A stretch of DNA of 64,000 bases from Sphingobium soli (GCF_020782245.1 NZ_JAJGNP010000018.1:1-64000); one strand, 5' to 3'; positions 9,903 through 18,956 are shown, counted from the first letter of the stretch. Notes: generated by a model not told the origin, from the letters alone. Numbers and translations are program-made.

Positions 9903-10835
9903 ATGCTGAGCCGGACCGCCGAAAATCTTTACTGGATGGCGCGCTACATGGAACGCGCAGAGGCGACCGCGCGGCTCCTGACCATGGGGCAACGCATGGC
10001 GATCCTGCCGGGCGCGCATCATCGCGACGAATGGCGATCGGTCGTGCGCGCGACGGGGGCGGAATATCGCTTTCCCGAAGGATCGACCGTCACCGAAAGC
10101 GACGCCGTCGCCTATCTGATGCTGGACCTCGACAATGCCAGCTCGATCCGCTCCTGCCTGTTGAAGGCGCGCGCCAATGCCAAGTCCGCGCGCACCATGT
10201 TGACGCAGGACATGTGGGAAGCGCTCAATGAGGGCTGGCGCAAGCTCGACAGCTATGACGTGGCCGAAGCGCGCCAACAGCTCCCCAGCCTGATCGACTG
10301 GGTCAAAACCCGCGTCATGACCTTTCGCGGCGCTGCCCATTCGGGCCAGTTGCGCAACGAAGGCCATGATTTCCTGCGCTGCGGATCGGCGCTGGAGCGC
10401 GCGCAGATGACGCTGCGCCTGCTCGACGTCAAATATTATGTCCTGCTTCCCGAAACCGAGGTGATCGGCGGCAATCGCGACCATTATCAATGGACGTCGG
10501 TGCTCTATGCGCTGTCGGGCGCGCGCGCCTACCATCATGTCTATGGCGGCACCTACACCCCTTGGCAGATCACCGATTTCCTGATGCTCAACCGCCTATT
10601 TCCGCGCAGCGTCGCCTATTGCTACGATCAACTTGCCTACCGGCTCAACCGCCTGGCGGGCTGGCACGACGCCAAGGGGCCGTGCCACGACACGGTCAAG
10701 GATATGGTGGCCGGCCTTGAAAGCCAGGACAGCGGCGAAATCTTCCGACAGGGTCTGCACGAAACCGTGCAACATGGCCTGATGGTGACGAACAGGCTGG
10801 GCGCGGAGATCGCCCAGACCTATCATTTCGGCTGA
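9903..10835 (+). CDS. Alpha-E domain protein (DUF403)
   Basis: A 310-residue, mostly alpha-helical protein with the family N-terminus MLSRTAENLYWMARYMERAE. Alpha-E proteins always accompany circularly permuted ATP-grasp proteins and transglutaminase-like proteases and may form a complex or aid ligation; the biochemical role is not established. GAGG lies about 8 nt before the ATG and the gap to the ATP-grasp stop is 34 nt, so one transcript is likely. Gene length is normal for the family and no key segment seems missing. Confidence 0.92.
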   Translation: MLSRTAENLYWMARYMERAEATARLLTMGQRMAILPGAHHRDEWRSVVRATGAEYRFPEGSTVTESDAVAYLMLDLDNASSIRSCLLKARANAKSARTMLTQDMWEALNEGWRKLDSYDVAEARQQLPSLIDWVKTRVMTFRGAAHSGQLRNEGHDFLRCGSALERAQMTLRLLDVKYYVLLPETEVIGGNRDHYQWTSVLYALSGARAYHHVYGGTYTPWQITDFLMLNRLFPRSVAYCYDQLAYRLNRLAGWHDAKGPCHDTVKDMVAGLESQDSGEIFRQGLHETVQHGLMVTNRLGAEIAQTYHFG

Positions 10836-10854
10836 TGGCCTGGATGACCCGATA

Positions 10855-11727
10855 ATGAAGCTGATCGTCCGCCATCAGACCATCTACAGCTATGCCACCG
10901 CCACGGGCCGCGTCGCGATGCGGCTGAAACTGACGCCGGTCGATACACCTGCGCAGCGCGTGCTGGACTGGCAGGTGTTGGTCAATGACGACAGGCTCAC
11001 CGGCTTCCGCCCCAACAGCTATGGCGAAATGGAGGCGATCTGGGTTTGCCACAGCCCGCTGACCCATGCAGCGATCGTGGCCGAAGGACTGGTCGAAACG
11101 CAGGATCGGCATGGTGTGATGGGCCATCTCAATGGCCGGGTCGATCCCCGCTATTTCCTGCGCGAAACGCGGCTGACACGCCCTTCAGAAGCGATTGCCG
11201 CGATGGCGCGCACCCTGCCGACCGGTGGCGGCCCGCTCGCCATGCTGCACGCCCTGTCGGCGGCCGTCGTGGACGCGGTCCAGTATCGCGCAGGCGTCAC
11301 CACGTCGGACACCAGCGCGGCCGATGCGTTCGCGCTTGGCGCGGGCGTGTGCCAGGACCACGCGCAAATCTTCATTGCCGCCGCGCGCACGCTTGGCGTG
11401 CCAGCCCGCTATGTCTCGGGCTATCTACTTTCAGGCGATGGCGACACGCTGCACGAAACCCATGGCTGGGCGGAGGCCTGGCTGCCGGACCTGGGCTGGA
11501 TCGGCTTCGATCCATCCAACCGCGTCTGCGTCACCGAACGCTATCTGCGGATCGCCAGCGGCCTGGACGCCGATGACGCCGCTCCGATCCGGGGCTCCGT
11601 CACTGTCGCGGGGGACATCTGCATCGACGCCGATGTCCGCATCGCGCAGGCCGAAGAGGGGATGGAGCAGCGCCAATTGCAACGCCAGCAGCAACAAAGC
11701 ACGCCCCCGATTCCAGGCGCAGGTTGA
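10855..11727 (+). CDS. Transglutaminase-like cysteine protease with bacterial N-terminal domain
   Basis: A 290-residue protein. The N-terminal beta domain (about residues 1-80, MKLIVRHQTIYSYATATGRV) is the bacterial transglutaminase-like N region, followed by a papain-like transglutaminase core. Catalytic residues are visible: Cys in GAGVCQDHAQIF (about 165), His in HETHGWAEAW (about 200) and Asp in IGFDPSNRVC (about 220). The C-terminal tail is rich in Gln and may be disordered (QRQLQRQQQQS). It lies 19 nt after the alpha-E gene. In this cluster it probably hydrolyses or transfers the peptide bonds made by the ATP-grasp enzyme; this is inference. Confidence 0.9.
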   Translation: MKLIVRHQTIYSYATATGRVAMRLKLTPVDTPAQRVLDWQVLVNDDRLTGFRPNSYGEMEAIWVCHSPLTHAAIVAEGLVETQDRHGVMGHLNGRVDPRYFLRETRLTRPSEAIAAMARTLPTGGGPLAMLHALSAAVVDAVQYRAGVTTSDTSAADAFALGAGVCQDHAQIFIAAARTLGVPARYVSGYLLSGDGDTLHETHGWAEAWLPDLGWIGFDPSNRVCVTERYLRIASGLDADDAAPIRGSVTVAGDICIDADVRIAQAEEGMEQRQLQRQQQQSTPPIPGAG

Positions 11728-11803
11728 AAACTCGGTCCGCACGTCGGATGGAGGGTCCGACGATTCGTCGATCGGATCAATTGCATCGGGAGGCCGGGGG
11801 GCC

Positions 11804-12541
11804 ATGACTTATTGTGTGGCCGTGCGCGTCGACCAGGGACTGGTGATGCTGTCCGACACCCGCACCAATGCGGGCATGGACAATATCGCGCGCTTTCGGA
11901 AGAGCTTTACCTATCATGTGCCCGGCGAACGGGCGATCACCCTGCTGTGTTCGGGCAATCTGTCGATCACCCAGGGGGTCAAGTCCCTGCTGAGCAAGGC
12001 GATCAAGGAATCCGCCTTCGACCCGGATGTCGAAACCATCCTCAATTGCGACACCATGTACCGGGTGGCGCAGATCATCGGCGCGGCGATGCAGGCGATG
12101 CAGCAACGCTATCGTGAAAATATCGAAATGGGCGGATCGGGCGCCAGCGCGTCGATCATGGTCGCCGGGCAGCGCCGGGGCGGAAAGCCGCGCCTTTACC
12201 TCGTCTATTCCGCCGGCAATTTCATCGAGGCGACCGAGGACACCCCCTTCTTCCAGATTGGCGAGCATAAATATGGCAAGCCGATCCTCGACCGGATCAT
12301 CGCCCGCGAAACCAGCCTGGAGGACGCGACCAAGGCGGTGCTGGTGTCGATGGATTCGACGCTGCGCTCCAACCTGTCGGTCGGCATGCCGCTCGATCTG
12401 GTCGTGATCCCGACCGACATGTTCGATTTTCGCGTCCGCACCCGCATCGAAGCGGATAACGAGGAATTTGCCCGTATCTCGCAAAGCTGGAGCGCCGCCC
12501 TGCGCAAGGGGTTTGAGGATTTGCCCAACGTGCTGGGCTGA
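11804..12541 (+). CDS. Anbu, proteasome-like N-terminal threonine peptidase
   Basis: A 245-residue member of the Ntn-hydrolase T1 family, an HslV-like beta subunit known as Anbu or bacterial proteasome homologue. It starts MTYCVAVRVDQGLVML; removal of Met would expose Thr1. Asp17 (SDTRTN) and Lys32 (FRKSF) fall where HslV/proteasome active-site residues are expected. A Gly-Ser-Gly segment (EMGGSGAS) lies near residue 108. The same frame is open far upstream, but that part is the shadow of the transglutaminase gene. The gap to the previous gene is 76 nt. No unfoldase partner gene is nearby, which is normal for Anbu. The in vivo substrate is unknown. Confidence 0.9.
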   Translation: MTYCVAVRVDQGLVMLSDTRTNAGMDNIARFRKSFTYHVPGERAITLLCSGNLSITQGVKSLLSKAIKESAFDPDVETILNCDTMYRVAQIIGAAMQAMQQRYRENIEMGGSGASASIMVAGQRRGGKPRLYLVYSAGNFIEATEDTPFFQIGEHKYGKPILDRIIARETSLEDATKAVLVSMDSTLRSNLSVGMPLDLVVIPTDMFDFRVRTRIEADNEEFARISQSWSAALRKGFEDLPNVLG

Positions 12542-12831
12542 CGCGAAAAAGCGCCCCCTGCCCGCTGCGGGCCATGTGCTTCCAATGTTGGATAATCTCT
12601 GATCTATCCTGGTGGATGACCGCCCCCATCCGCCATGTCGCCGACCCTGACAGCGCATCGCGCACGGCCCCGCGGCCGCTGCGTGGCGGCGGTTGGCGCG
12701 GCGGGCTAGTGTCGCTTCGTGGTCGCTTCGTGGTCGCTTCGCAGGCGCGAAGGGGGCGCTTCGAGCCCAAAAAGCGCAAAGCGTGTGAACTTCGCTCCTG
12801 TCACGCCGGCGTCAAAAGCATGCGGCCCGAC
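12542..12831. other. Convergent intergenic region, GC-rich, with a short tandem repeat
   Basis: About 290 bases between the ends of Anbu and FixJ. I see no gene. It contains three tandem 11-bp units GTCGCTTCGTG (third copy ending CA) at 12711-12743. No clear U-tailed terminator is visible. Confidence 0.6.
12711..12743. repeat. Three tandem copies of an 11-bp unit
   Basis: Units GTCGCTTCGTG, GTCGCTTCGTG and GTCGCTTCGCA follow each other without gaps in the convergent region between Anbu and FixJ. An 11-bp period is close to one helical turn, so a protein array is conceivable, but slippage-derived repeat is the simplest explanation. Confidence 0.85.
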
Positions 12832-13461
12832 TTAGCCCGATCGCGCGTCAGCGCCCTGACCGGCGTGAAAGGCGATTCGCAACGCTTCGGCCAGGCTGCG
12901 GACCTCCAGTTTCTGCATCAGGTTGGCGCGGTGGATCTCGACCGTCCGCGGGCTGATGCCCAGGTCATAGGCGATGGTCTTGTTGGGCAGGCCATCGACC
13001 AGCCCGTTCAGCACATCGCGCTCGCGATCGGTAAGGACGTTGAGCCGCGCCTGCGCCTCCATGGCCCGCGCCGACAGGCCGCGCTCGGCGACCGACTGGC
13101 GCTGCGCCGCCGCAATGCACGCCAGCAGCGCCGCCTTCTCGAACGGCTTTTCGATAAAGTCGCTCGCCCCTGCCTTCATCGCCTGCACGGCCATGTCGAC
13201 ATCGCCATGGCCGGTCATGATGATAACTGGCAGCATCACGCCCCGCCCGCGCAACTCGCGCTGCACCTCCAGACCGTCCATGTCGGGCATGCGCACGTCC
13301 AGCAGCACGCAGCCCGGCGCGAGATGTCCGGCCTCCTTCAGGAACGGCATCCCGCCCTCGAACAGCTGCACGGCAAAGCCGCTTGTTTTGAGCAGGAAGG
13401 ACAGCGACCGACGGATCGCCTCGTCATCGTCGACGACATAGATGGGGTAGGCTTGGCTCAT
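12832..13461 (-). CDS. fixJ: FixJ-family response regulator
   Basis: A 209-residue two-component regulator. The receiver domain (about 1-125) has the acidic pocket VVDDDE, the phosphorylation site in [12 protein letters not shown] (about Asp55) and Lys in FIEKPF. The C-terminal LuxR-type HTH has [15 protein letters not shown] and [18 protein letters not shown]. The ATG at 13461 overlaps the fixL stop (ATGA), so the pair is translationally coupled; an upstream ATG extends into fixL and is not used here. It would activate genes, classically fixK, when phosphorylated under low oxygen. No fixK gene is in the window. Confidence 0.92.
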   Translation of the reverse strand: MSQAYPIYVVDDDEAIRRSLSFLLKTSGFAVQLFEGGMPFLKEAGHLAPGCVLLDVRMPDMDGLEVQRELRGRGVMLPVIIMTGHGDVDMAVQAMKAGASDFIEKPFEKAALLACIAAAQRQSVAERGLSARAMEAQARLNVLTDRERDVLNGLVDGLPNKTIAYDLGISPRTVEIHRANLMQKLEVRSLAEALRIAFHAGQGADARSG

Positions 13462-14609
13462 ATCTCGTCCGCGCGGTCCAGGGTGAAATGAAAGGCCGTA
13501 CCGCCCCATTGCGACGGCGTCGCCCAGATGCGGCCGCCATGACCTTCGATGATGGTCTGGCTGATCGACAGGCCAACGCCCATGCCGCCCGGCTTGCTGG
13601 TGGTGAAGGGGGTGAAGAGCGTGCGCGACATGGCGGGGTCGAGCCCCGGGCCGGAATCGGCCACCACGACTTCGATCTTGCCGTCCGCATCGGGCGCGGC
13701 CGTCAACCGCAGGATGCGCACGGGCAATCCGTGCATCGCCTCCACCGCATTCTTGACCAGATTGATGATCACCTGCTGCAACTGCACGCGGTTGACCAGC
13801 ACCTTGTCGATACGCGCGTCTACCTGCACATCCATATCGATCCCCCCGCTCTGCATGCCGATGAGCGCCAGCGCCGCCCCCTCGGCCAGCAGCGTGCGCA
13901 GCGTTTCGGGCCCGCGCACCGTCTCGCCGCGCTTGATGAACTCGCGCAGCGACCGGATGATCTCACCCGCGCGCAATGCCTGCCCCGCGCTTTCGCGCAT
14001 CGCCTCGCCCAGCAAATCCCGGTCGATGTCGCCCGGCGCCGCCAGCAGGTCGCGCCCCGCCTCCATATAATTGGCGATGGCGGCAAGCGGCTGGTTCAAT
14101 TCATGAGCCAGCGCCGATGCCAGCGTCCCCATGGCGGTGACTCGCCCGGCATGGGCCAGTTCGGCTTGCAGATCGGCAACCCGCCGCTCCGCCTGCTGCC
14201 GCTCGGTGAGGTCGCGGATGAAGCCGGTGAATAGCCGCCGGCCGCGATCCTGCACCTCGCCCACCGACAATTCTATCGGGAAGACCGATCCGTCGCGCCG
14301 CCGCGCGCTGGTCAGCCGGCCAATGCCGATGATCCGTTTCTCGCCGGTCCGCATATAATGGTCGATATAGCCATCATGCCGCTCGCGATCGGGCGAAGGC
14401 ATCAGCATCGCGATATTTTCGCCCAGAACGTCGCTTTCGGCATATTGGAACATGGCCTGCGCGGCGGCGCTGAACGACACGATGTGACCCTGCCTGTCTA
14501 TGACGATCAGCGCATCGGGCACGGTGCTCAGGATCGACGACAGCAGCGCCTGTTCGAGGCTATGCGCCTGCCGGTTCAGTCCGTCTGTCTCGTCATCCGC
14601 TACAGCCAT
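13458..14609 (-). CDS. fixL: FixL-like oxygen-sensing PAS histidine kinase
   Basis: A 383-residue soluble kinase. The PAS domain (about residues 20-140) carries [11 protein letters not shown], whose His aligns with the heme ligand of FixL, and IIGIGRL, whose Arg matches the oxygen-contacting residue. So heme-based oxygen sensing is likely. The phosphoacceptor is in [17 protein letters not shown], the N box in [10 protein letters not shown] and the glycine boxes in DSGPGLD and GMGVGLSIS. No TM segments precede the PAS, unlike Rhizobium meliloti FixL but like soluble FixL. The start ATG at 14609 follows AAAGGA and lies 20 nt after the universal stress gene, suggesting one operon. Confidence 0.9.
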   Translation of the reverse strand: MAVADDETDGLNRQAHSLEQALLSSILSTVPDALIVIDRQGHIVSFSAAAQAMFQYAESDVLGENIAMLMPSPDRERHDGYIDHYMRTGEKRIIGIGRLTSARRRDGSVFPIELSVGEVQDRGRRLFTGFIRDLTERQQAERRVADLQAELAHAGRVTAMGTLASALAHELNQPLAAIANYMEAGRDLLAAPGDIDRDLLGEAMRESAGQALRAGEIIRSLREFIKRGETVRGPETLRTLLAEGAALALIGMQSGGIDMDVQVDARIDKVLVNRVQLQQVIINLVKNAVEAMHGLPVRILRLTAAPDADGKIEVVVADSGPGLDPAMSRTLFTPFTTSKPGGMGVGLSISQTIIEGHGGRIWATPSQWGGTAFHFTLDRADEI

Positions 14610-14629
14610 CGCGGAACCATGCAATCCTT

Positions 14630-15445
14630 TCAGTGCGCCAGCAAGAGCGGGATGCGCGTATCGCGCAGCAGGGCGCGCGTCACGCCGCCAAAGATCATTT
14701 CGCGCATGCGGCCATGGCCATAGACGCCCATGACCATCCAATCGGCGCCAAGGCGCACGGCGGTTTCCGCCAAAATCGTTTCGATCGCCGCGCCCTCGCG
14801 CGGCAGGGCATGCAATTCCACCGCAACCCCATAGCGGGCCAGATATTCGGCCGCCTCAGTCGATGGAAACCGGTCCTTGTCCGCTTCCTCGACCGTGACG
14901 ATATGCACGGCCTGCGCGCGCTTCAGCAGCGGGGTCGCGCGTGTGAGGGCCGCGGCCGCCGGGGCCGATCCATCCCATGCGACGATCGCGCAGCCCGTCG
15001 GATCGACATGGCGCGCGGTGGCCGGCATGGCCAGCACCGGGGTCCGTCCGCCCAGCACCACGTCCGCCACCAGGTTGAGCGGATCGTCCACATCCTGCCG
15101 CATATGTTGCGCCAGCGACAGGATCACCAGATCGGTCAGGCGACTGGCGAACAGCAACCCCGGCACTGGGTCGCTGGACCAGTTTCTCCAGTCCCAGGAC
15201 ACATCCTCCCGGGCCAGCCGCGCTTCCAGCCGCAGCCGCACCGACGCATCATGCGCTTCCAGTTCCTCCATCACCGACGGTGCCAGCGCCGCGCCGCCAA
15301 AGGCATCGGCCATCATCATCGCGGGCATGGCCGTCAACTGGACGCAGCGAATATGCGCGCCGGTCGCGCGGGCAATATCACAGGCCGCCTGCAACCGCGC
15401 TTCGGCCCCTCTGTCGTCATGCACATGCAGCAGGATCGTCTTCAT
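14630..15445 (-). CDS. Universal stress protein with two UspA domains
   Basis: A 271-residue tandem UspA protein. The first domain starts [18 protein letters not shown]. The second begins near residue 145 ([17 protein letters not shown]) and has the ATP-binding-type loop [20 protein letters not shown] near its end, close to the GxxGH-(9)-G pattern. GGAGGAG lies 6 nt before the ATG. The gene is first in a run with fixL and fixJ, which links it to low-oxygen or stress survival. A much longer upstream open frame has no ribosome site and is excluded. Confidence 0.9.
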   Translation of the reverse strand: MKTILLHVHDDRGAEARLQAACDIARATGAHIRCVQLTAMPAMMMADAFGGAALAPSVMEELEAHDASVRLRLEARLAREDVSWDWRNWSSDPVPGLLFASRLTDLVILSLAQHMRQDVDDPLNLVADVVLGGRTPVLAMPATARHVDPTGCAIVAWDGSAPAAAALTRATPLLKRAQAVHIVTVEEADKDRFPSTEAAEYLARYGVAVELHALPREGAAIETILAETAVRLGADWMVMGVYGHGRMREMIFGGVTRALLRDTRIPLLLAH

Positions 15446-15552
15446 GATCGGCTCCTCCAGATCATTGAGGCTCGCCACGATGGCTATCGGACGCCCGTCC
15501 GGCCCGCCATCCGGGATAGTCCCTATTTCGGCGCTGCGTCGGATCGCGGAAA

Positions 15553-15924
15553 ATGGTGGCCATGACCTGGTCGACCATCCGCCTGGAACTGGCGCGCACG
15601 CCCACCTTCCCCAAGGGATCAGCAGCGCGAAGCTACGTGCTTCGCCTGCCGCTCGATCCGGCCGGGATGATCGACGAACAGGAATATCGCACCCGGCCGG
15701 AACTGGCGACGGTGCGCCGCTTCTGGCCCAACGAACCCGACCAGCACGGCTATCTGCTGCGCACCGGCGATGGCTGGGCGCTGTCCTATGCGCCGGGCGA
15801 CGCGGACGACGAGCGCATCTACCGGCTGGACGCCCACAGCATCGCGCCAGGCAGCTATCTGACCCTGACCGAACCCGACGGTACGCGCCTGCCCTTTCTC
15901 GTGCGCGGGCTCGCCGCCGCCTGA
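15553..15924 (+). CDS. Conserved hypothetical protein
   Basis: A 123-residue protein (MVAMTWSTIRLELARTPTFP) without recognised domain, divergent from the universal stress gene and 20 nt upstream of a GNAT gene. Sequence is soluble and acidic towards the C-terminus (GYLLRTGDGWALSYAPGD), possibly a small beta-rich fold. The alternative start MTWST at 15562 is equally plausible. The function cannot be stated. Confidence 0.7.
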   Translation: MVAMTWSTIRLELARTPTFPKGSAARSYVLRLPLDPAGMIDEQEYRTRPELATVRRFWPNEPDQHGYLLRTGDGWALSYAPGDADDERIYRLDAHSIAPGSYLTLTEPDGTRLPFLVRGLAAA

Positions 15925-15944
15925 TCCTTAAAAGGAGCATGCCC

Positions 15945-16442
15945 ATGAATGACCTTGTCACCCGCACCGGCTTCCGTTTTTCGACCCGCCCCGCGACACC
16001 GGCCGATGCGGAGGCGGTGGCGGCCTTCTTCGACATCGTATCGGATGAAGACCGTCGCTTCCGCTTCCTGTCGTCGGTGCGACATCTGACCGTAGCGCAG
16101 GCGCAGGACATAGCGGCCTTCGACCATGGGCGACACGAAACCATCCTCGCCCTCCTGCCGGGCACAGACGAGATCATCGCCGCAGCCACGCTGGCCGCCG
16201 ATCAGGCAATCGAAATCGCCGAAGTCGCGATCTCCATCAGCCCGCACTATAAGGGGCGTGGCATTGGCTGGACGCTGCTCGACTATGCCGCCGCGCAGGC
16301 ACGGCAATGGGGCGTCCGCGCAATCCAGTCGATCGAGAGCCGGGAAAATCACGCCGCCATCACGCTGGAACGGGAAAAGGGCTTCGTCGCCCGGCCAGTC
16401 GATGGGGACCATGCACTGGTGCTGCTGGAACGCCAATTCTGA
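15945..16442 (+). CDS. GNAT-family N-acetyltransferase
   Basis: A 165-residue acetyl-CoA-dependent acyltransferase. The acetyl-CoA loop motif A is visible as ISISPHYKGRGIGWTLLDYA (about residues 90-109), with the R/Q-x-x-G-x-G/A core KGRGIG. AAGGAG lies 7 nt before the ATG at 15945; the ATG at 15939 is too close to it. Some GNAT domains of this kind regulate acetyl-CoA synthetase, and their genes sometimes sit near low-oxygen regulators, but the substrate here is unknown. Confidence 0.85.
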   Translation: MNDLVTRTGFRFSTRPATPADAEAVAAFFDIVSDEDRRFRFLSSVRHLTVAQAQDIAAFDHGRHETILALLPGTDEIIAAATLAADQAIEIAEVAISISPHYKGRGIGWTLLDYAAAQARQWGVRAIQSIESRENHAAITLEREKGFVARPVDGDHALVLLERQF

Positions 16443-16469
16443 CCGCTTGGGCGACGACCGATATTGGGT

Positions 16470-16507
16470 GGGGGCAGGAGAGGACGACGCCCTTCTCCCC
16501 TGCCCCC
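16470..16507. terminator. Shared hairpin between convergent GNAT and ompW genes
   Basis: A G-rich arm GGGGGCAGGAGAGG (16470-16483) faces TTCTCCCCTGCCCCC (about 16493-16507) with a short loop. One bulge is present and there is no strong U tract, so this is an imperfect bidirectional terminator candidate. Confidence 0.5.
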
Positions 16508-16513
16508 CGCTAA

Positions 16514-17179
16514 TTAGAAGCGCATGCCGACGCCGATGCCAAACACAAGCGGATCAAGGTCGATATGCACTTTCTGCACGCCCGCCGCCGTGGTGGACAG
16601 CCGCGCCGTCGTATCGATATCGATATATTTAACGTCGATATTGAGGAACAGCCGGTCATTGAGGTCGATGTCCACCCCAGCCTGCGCGGCCCAGCCAAAG
16701 CTGTCGGACATATGCACCTTCGTCTGGCCGACTGCGCTCTCCAGCGCGCCCGACGCATCCTCACTATAGAACAGCGTATAATTGACACCCGCCCCCACAT
16801 AGGGCCGCACGGGGGCATCGGGCAGGAAATGATATTGCGCGGTCAACGTCGGCGGCAAGACCCAGGTCGATGCCAGCTTGCCGATCGATCCCGTCGTGCC
16901 CGTGCGCCCGCTGGCGCTATGCTTGGTGGTAGCGGCGATCAGCTCAAATCCGATATGGTCGCTCGCCATCCAGGTGACGTCGATTTCCGGCGCGACCGCA
17001 TTGTCGATGCTGACCTTTTCGCCCGGAAAGGCTGGCAGCACGCTCCCGCTCTTCTCATTGGGCGCGACGACGATGCCGCGCAGTCGGACAAGGATGTCGC
17101 CCTGTTTCGCCTGGGCGGGCGCGCTCGCAAAAACGGCGGCACCGGCAGCAGCGAGCAACAGCGTCTTGATAGGCTGCAT
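16514..17179 (-). CDS. ompW: OmpW-family outer-membrane beta-barrel protein
   Basis: A 221-residue eight-stranded barrel. The signal peptide is MQPIKTLLLAAAGAAVFASA with cleavage after AQA. Family landmarks include LRGIVVAPNEKSG near the mature N-terminus, VRPYVGAGVNYTLFYS in the middle and the C-terminal FGIGVGMRF with a terminal Phe for Bam recognition. AAGGAG lies 8 nt before the ATG. OmpW genes are commonly FNR/oxygen-regulated and move small hydrophobic compounds across the outer membrane. Here the gene is divergent from hemN across two FixK/FNR-type boxes, consistent with oxygen control. Confidence 0.92.
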   Translation of the reverse strand: MQPIKTLLLAAAGAAVFASAPAQAKQGDILVRLRGIVVAPNEKSGSVLPAFPGEKVSIDNAVAPEIDVTWMASDHIGFELIAATTKHSASGRTGTTGSIGKLASTWVLPPTLTAQYHFLPDAPVRPYVGAGVNYTLFYSEDASGALESAVGQTKVHMSDSFGWAAQAGVDIDLNDRLFLNIDVKYIDIDTTARLSTTAAGVQKVHIDLDPLVFGIGVGMRF

Positions 17180-17249
17180 AATGGATCTCCTTCCCTTCGA
17201 TATGACCTATTCGGAGATGCAGCTCTGACCCGCATCGGCGGGCGCTGCA

Positions 17250-17263
17250 TTGATCAGGCGCAA
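17250..17263. promoter_or_regulatory. FixK/FNR-type box 1
   Basis: TTGATCAGGCGCAA matches the alphaproteobacterial FixK2 pattern TTG(A/C)-N6-(T/G)CAA. A promoter start 41.5 bp away would give a 22-nt leader for hemN on one side or about a 36-nt leader for ompW on the other. The second half-site is imperfect against the palindromic FNR consensus. Confidence 0.65.
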
Positions 17264-17271
17264 CGGGAATT

Positions 17272-17285
17272 TTGATCGAGCGCAA
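17272..17285. promoter_or_regulatory. FixK/FNR-type box 2
   Basis: TTGATCGAGCGCAA is a second match, 22 bp (two helical turns) from the first. Twelve of 14 positions are identical to box 1. It lies within the stretch that would be coding if hemN started at 17272, one reason to prefer the later start. Confidence 0.65.
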
Positions 17286-17319
17286 TGCAGCCGCGTCCTC
17301 GCCATGCGAGGCAAGCGGC

Positions 17320-18624
17320 ATGTGGACCTATCATCCCGACCTGCTCGCCGGGCCCGTGCCCCGCTACACCAGCTATCCCACCGCCGCGCAGTTCAGCGAC
17401 GCCGTGGGCGCCGACGCGATGCTGGAGCGGATCGACCAGATTGCCCAGGGCACCCCCGTCTCGCTCTATCTGCACATTCCCTATTGCCATGACATATGCT
17501 GGTATTGCGGGTGCAACACCGGCGCTGCCAATCGCAGCCATCGTCTGGCCGCCTATGTCGATGCGCTGGAACAGGAGATTGCGACGACGGCGCAGCGCCT
17601 TGGCGGTCGCGGGCATATCACGCGCATCGCCTTTGGCGGGGGCAGCCCAAACAGCCTGCCGCTGGTCGATTTCGTCCGCCTGCTTCAGCAGGTGATCCGC
17701 TGCTTCGACGCGCGCGATGCGCAAATCTCCGTGGAACTGGACCCCCGCAGACTGGACCGGGCGTGGATCGACGCGATAGGGGTCATGGGGGTCGGCCGGG
17801 TCAATCTGGGCGTGCAGACCTTTACCCCGGCCGTGCAGGCGCGGATCGGCCGCATCCAGCCGCTGGACATGGTGGAACGCGCGATGGAGCGCTTCAGCCG
17901 GATCGGCATCGCGGTGGGATTTGACCTCATGTACGGATTGCCGGGCCAGTCTCTCGACGATCTGGCCGCGACACTGGAAGCGACCGTGCGCATGGTGCCC
18001 GCGCGCATTGCATTGTTTGGCTATGCGCATATGCCGGGCCTGCTCCCGCGTCAGCGCCGGATCGATGCCAGCGCGCTGCCGGATATGGAGGAGCGCTTCG
18101 CCATGGCGGCGCTGGGGCATGCCCAGTTCCTGGCGGCCGGCTATCTGCCGATCGGTTTCGATCATTTCGCGCTGCCCGGCGACAGCATGGCGCAAGCGGC
18201 GCGAAGGGGCGGGCTGCGGCGCAATTTCCAGGGCTTCACCGATGACGATGCCGGCGTCCTGATCGGCATGGGGGCAAGCGCGATCAGTGCCTTCCCAGAC
18301 CTGCTTGTGCAAAATGAGAAGGCCGCTGGCGCCTATCGCGACAGGATGGCGACAGGACAGGCCGGCGCCTGTCGCGGCGTGATCCGGACACCGGATGATC
18401 AGGCGCGCGGCCGCGTGATCGAGTTGCTATTATGCCGGGGCGAGGCCCATGTCGGCACCCTCCCCTTGCCGGACCTTTCCCGCTTTGAGGAACTGGGTCT
18501 GCTGCATCGGCAGGGCAGCCATGTGACCTTGCATCCGACCGCGCTGCCCTATGCCCGCGCCATCGCATCGACCTTCGATGCCTATCTGGAGCCGCGTGAG
18601 CAACGGTTCAGCCATGCAGTATAG
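17320..18624 (+). CDS. hemN: Oxygen-independent coproporphyrinogen III oxidase
   Basis: Radical-SAM enzyme of 434 residues that converts coproporphyrinogen III to protoporphyrinogen IX without oxygen. The family start MWTYHPDLLAGPVPRYTSYP and the [4Fe-4S] motif YCHDICWYCGCNT (about residues 52-64), including the extra HemN cysteine, are clear. SAM-binding segments FGGGSPN and VELDPR follow, as does GFDLMYGLPGQS. The C-terminal HemN domain is complete. I chose ATG 17320 because the earlier TTG start falls on a FixK-type box. Low-oxygen induction through FixL/FixJ-FixK would be expected. Confidence 0.93.
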   Translation: MWTYHPDLLAGPVPRYTSYPTAAQFSDAVGADAMLERIDQIAQGTPVSLYLHIPYCHDICWYCGCNTGAANRSHRLAAYVDALEQEIATTAQRLGGRGHITRIAFGGGSPNSLPLVDFVRLLQQVIRCFDARDAQISVELDPRRLDRAWIDAIGVMGVGRVNLGVQTFTPAVQARIGRIQPLDMVERAMERFSRIGIAVGFDLMYGLPGQSLDDLAATLEATVRMVPARIALFGYAHMPGLLPRQRRIDASALPDMEERFAMAALGHAQFLAAGYLPIGFDHFALPGDSMAQAARRGGLRRNFQGFTDDDAGVLIGMGASAISAFPDLLVQNEKAAGAYRDRMATGQAGACRGVIRTPDDQARGRVIELLLCRGEAHVGTLPLPDLSRFEELGLLHRQGSHVTLHPTALPYARAIASTFDAYLEPREQRFSHAV

Positions 18625-18859
18625 CGTTTCGGTCCTGCCAGCGCTGGCGTGCCTGTCGCTGGCGACGGCCGCCATACCCCATGCCGCCGCGCCCGCTTCC
18701 GTGCCCTTTTGCGGAACGCCCCCACCTGGCTGGGTCCCGCCCGGAGGAAAGCCTGTAAAGCCCGAACAGCAGCCAGGCCCGTGCCATCTGATGCTCTGTT
18801 CCGGTAAGAAAGAACGCGCCGGGCGGGTGCCCCCTGGCGGCGGCGATGATCCGGCCTGA
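18614..18859 (+). CDS. Small secreted proline-rich hypothetical protein
   Basis: An 81-residue frame beginning MQYSVSVLPALACLSLATAA, which looks like a signal peptide ending near AAIPHAAA. The mature part is rich in Pro, Gly and Cys (PFCGTPPPGWVPPGGKP, then GPCHLMLCSGKK) with three cysteines. It overlaps the last codons of hemN and has only a weak ribosome site. The signal-peptide character and low-complexity exported tail make it plausible, but the function is unknown. Confidence 0.5.
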   Translation: MQYSVSVLPALACLSLATAAIPHAAAPASVPFCGTPPPGWVPPGGKPVKPEQQPGPCHLMLCSGKKERAGRVPPGGGDDPA

Positions 18860-18942
18860 AAGGAATGCCGACACCGAAAGCGACGGGTAAGAGCCATGGG
18901 CCAAGATCTAGCGGCACTGGACATTCTGGCCCCATGGCCTAT

Positions 18943-18956
18943 ATACCGATCGGTAT
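18943..18956. promoter_or_regulatory. TetR operator overlapping the tetR start
   Basis: ATACCGATCGGTAT is a perfect 14-bp palindrome of the form ATACC-N4-GGTAT. It ends inside the chosen ATG at 18955. Two related sites lie upstream of the efflux operon, so this is probably the autoregulatory operator. Confidence 0.75.

Noticed and set aside
11195..11803. Long N-terminal extension of Anbu
   Set aside because: It lies within the transglutaminase gene in another frame, and Anbu needs Thr directly after the initiator Met.
15446..16189. Long upstream extension of the universal stress protein
   Set aside because: No ribosome site or conserved sequence before the UspA start at 15445, which has GGAGGAG upstream.
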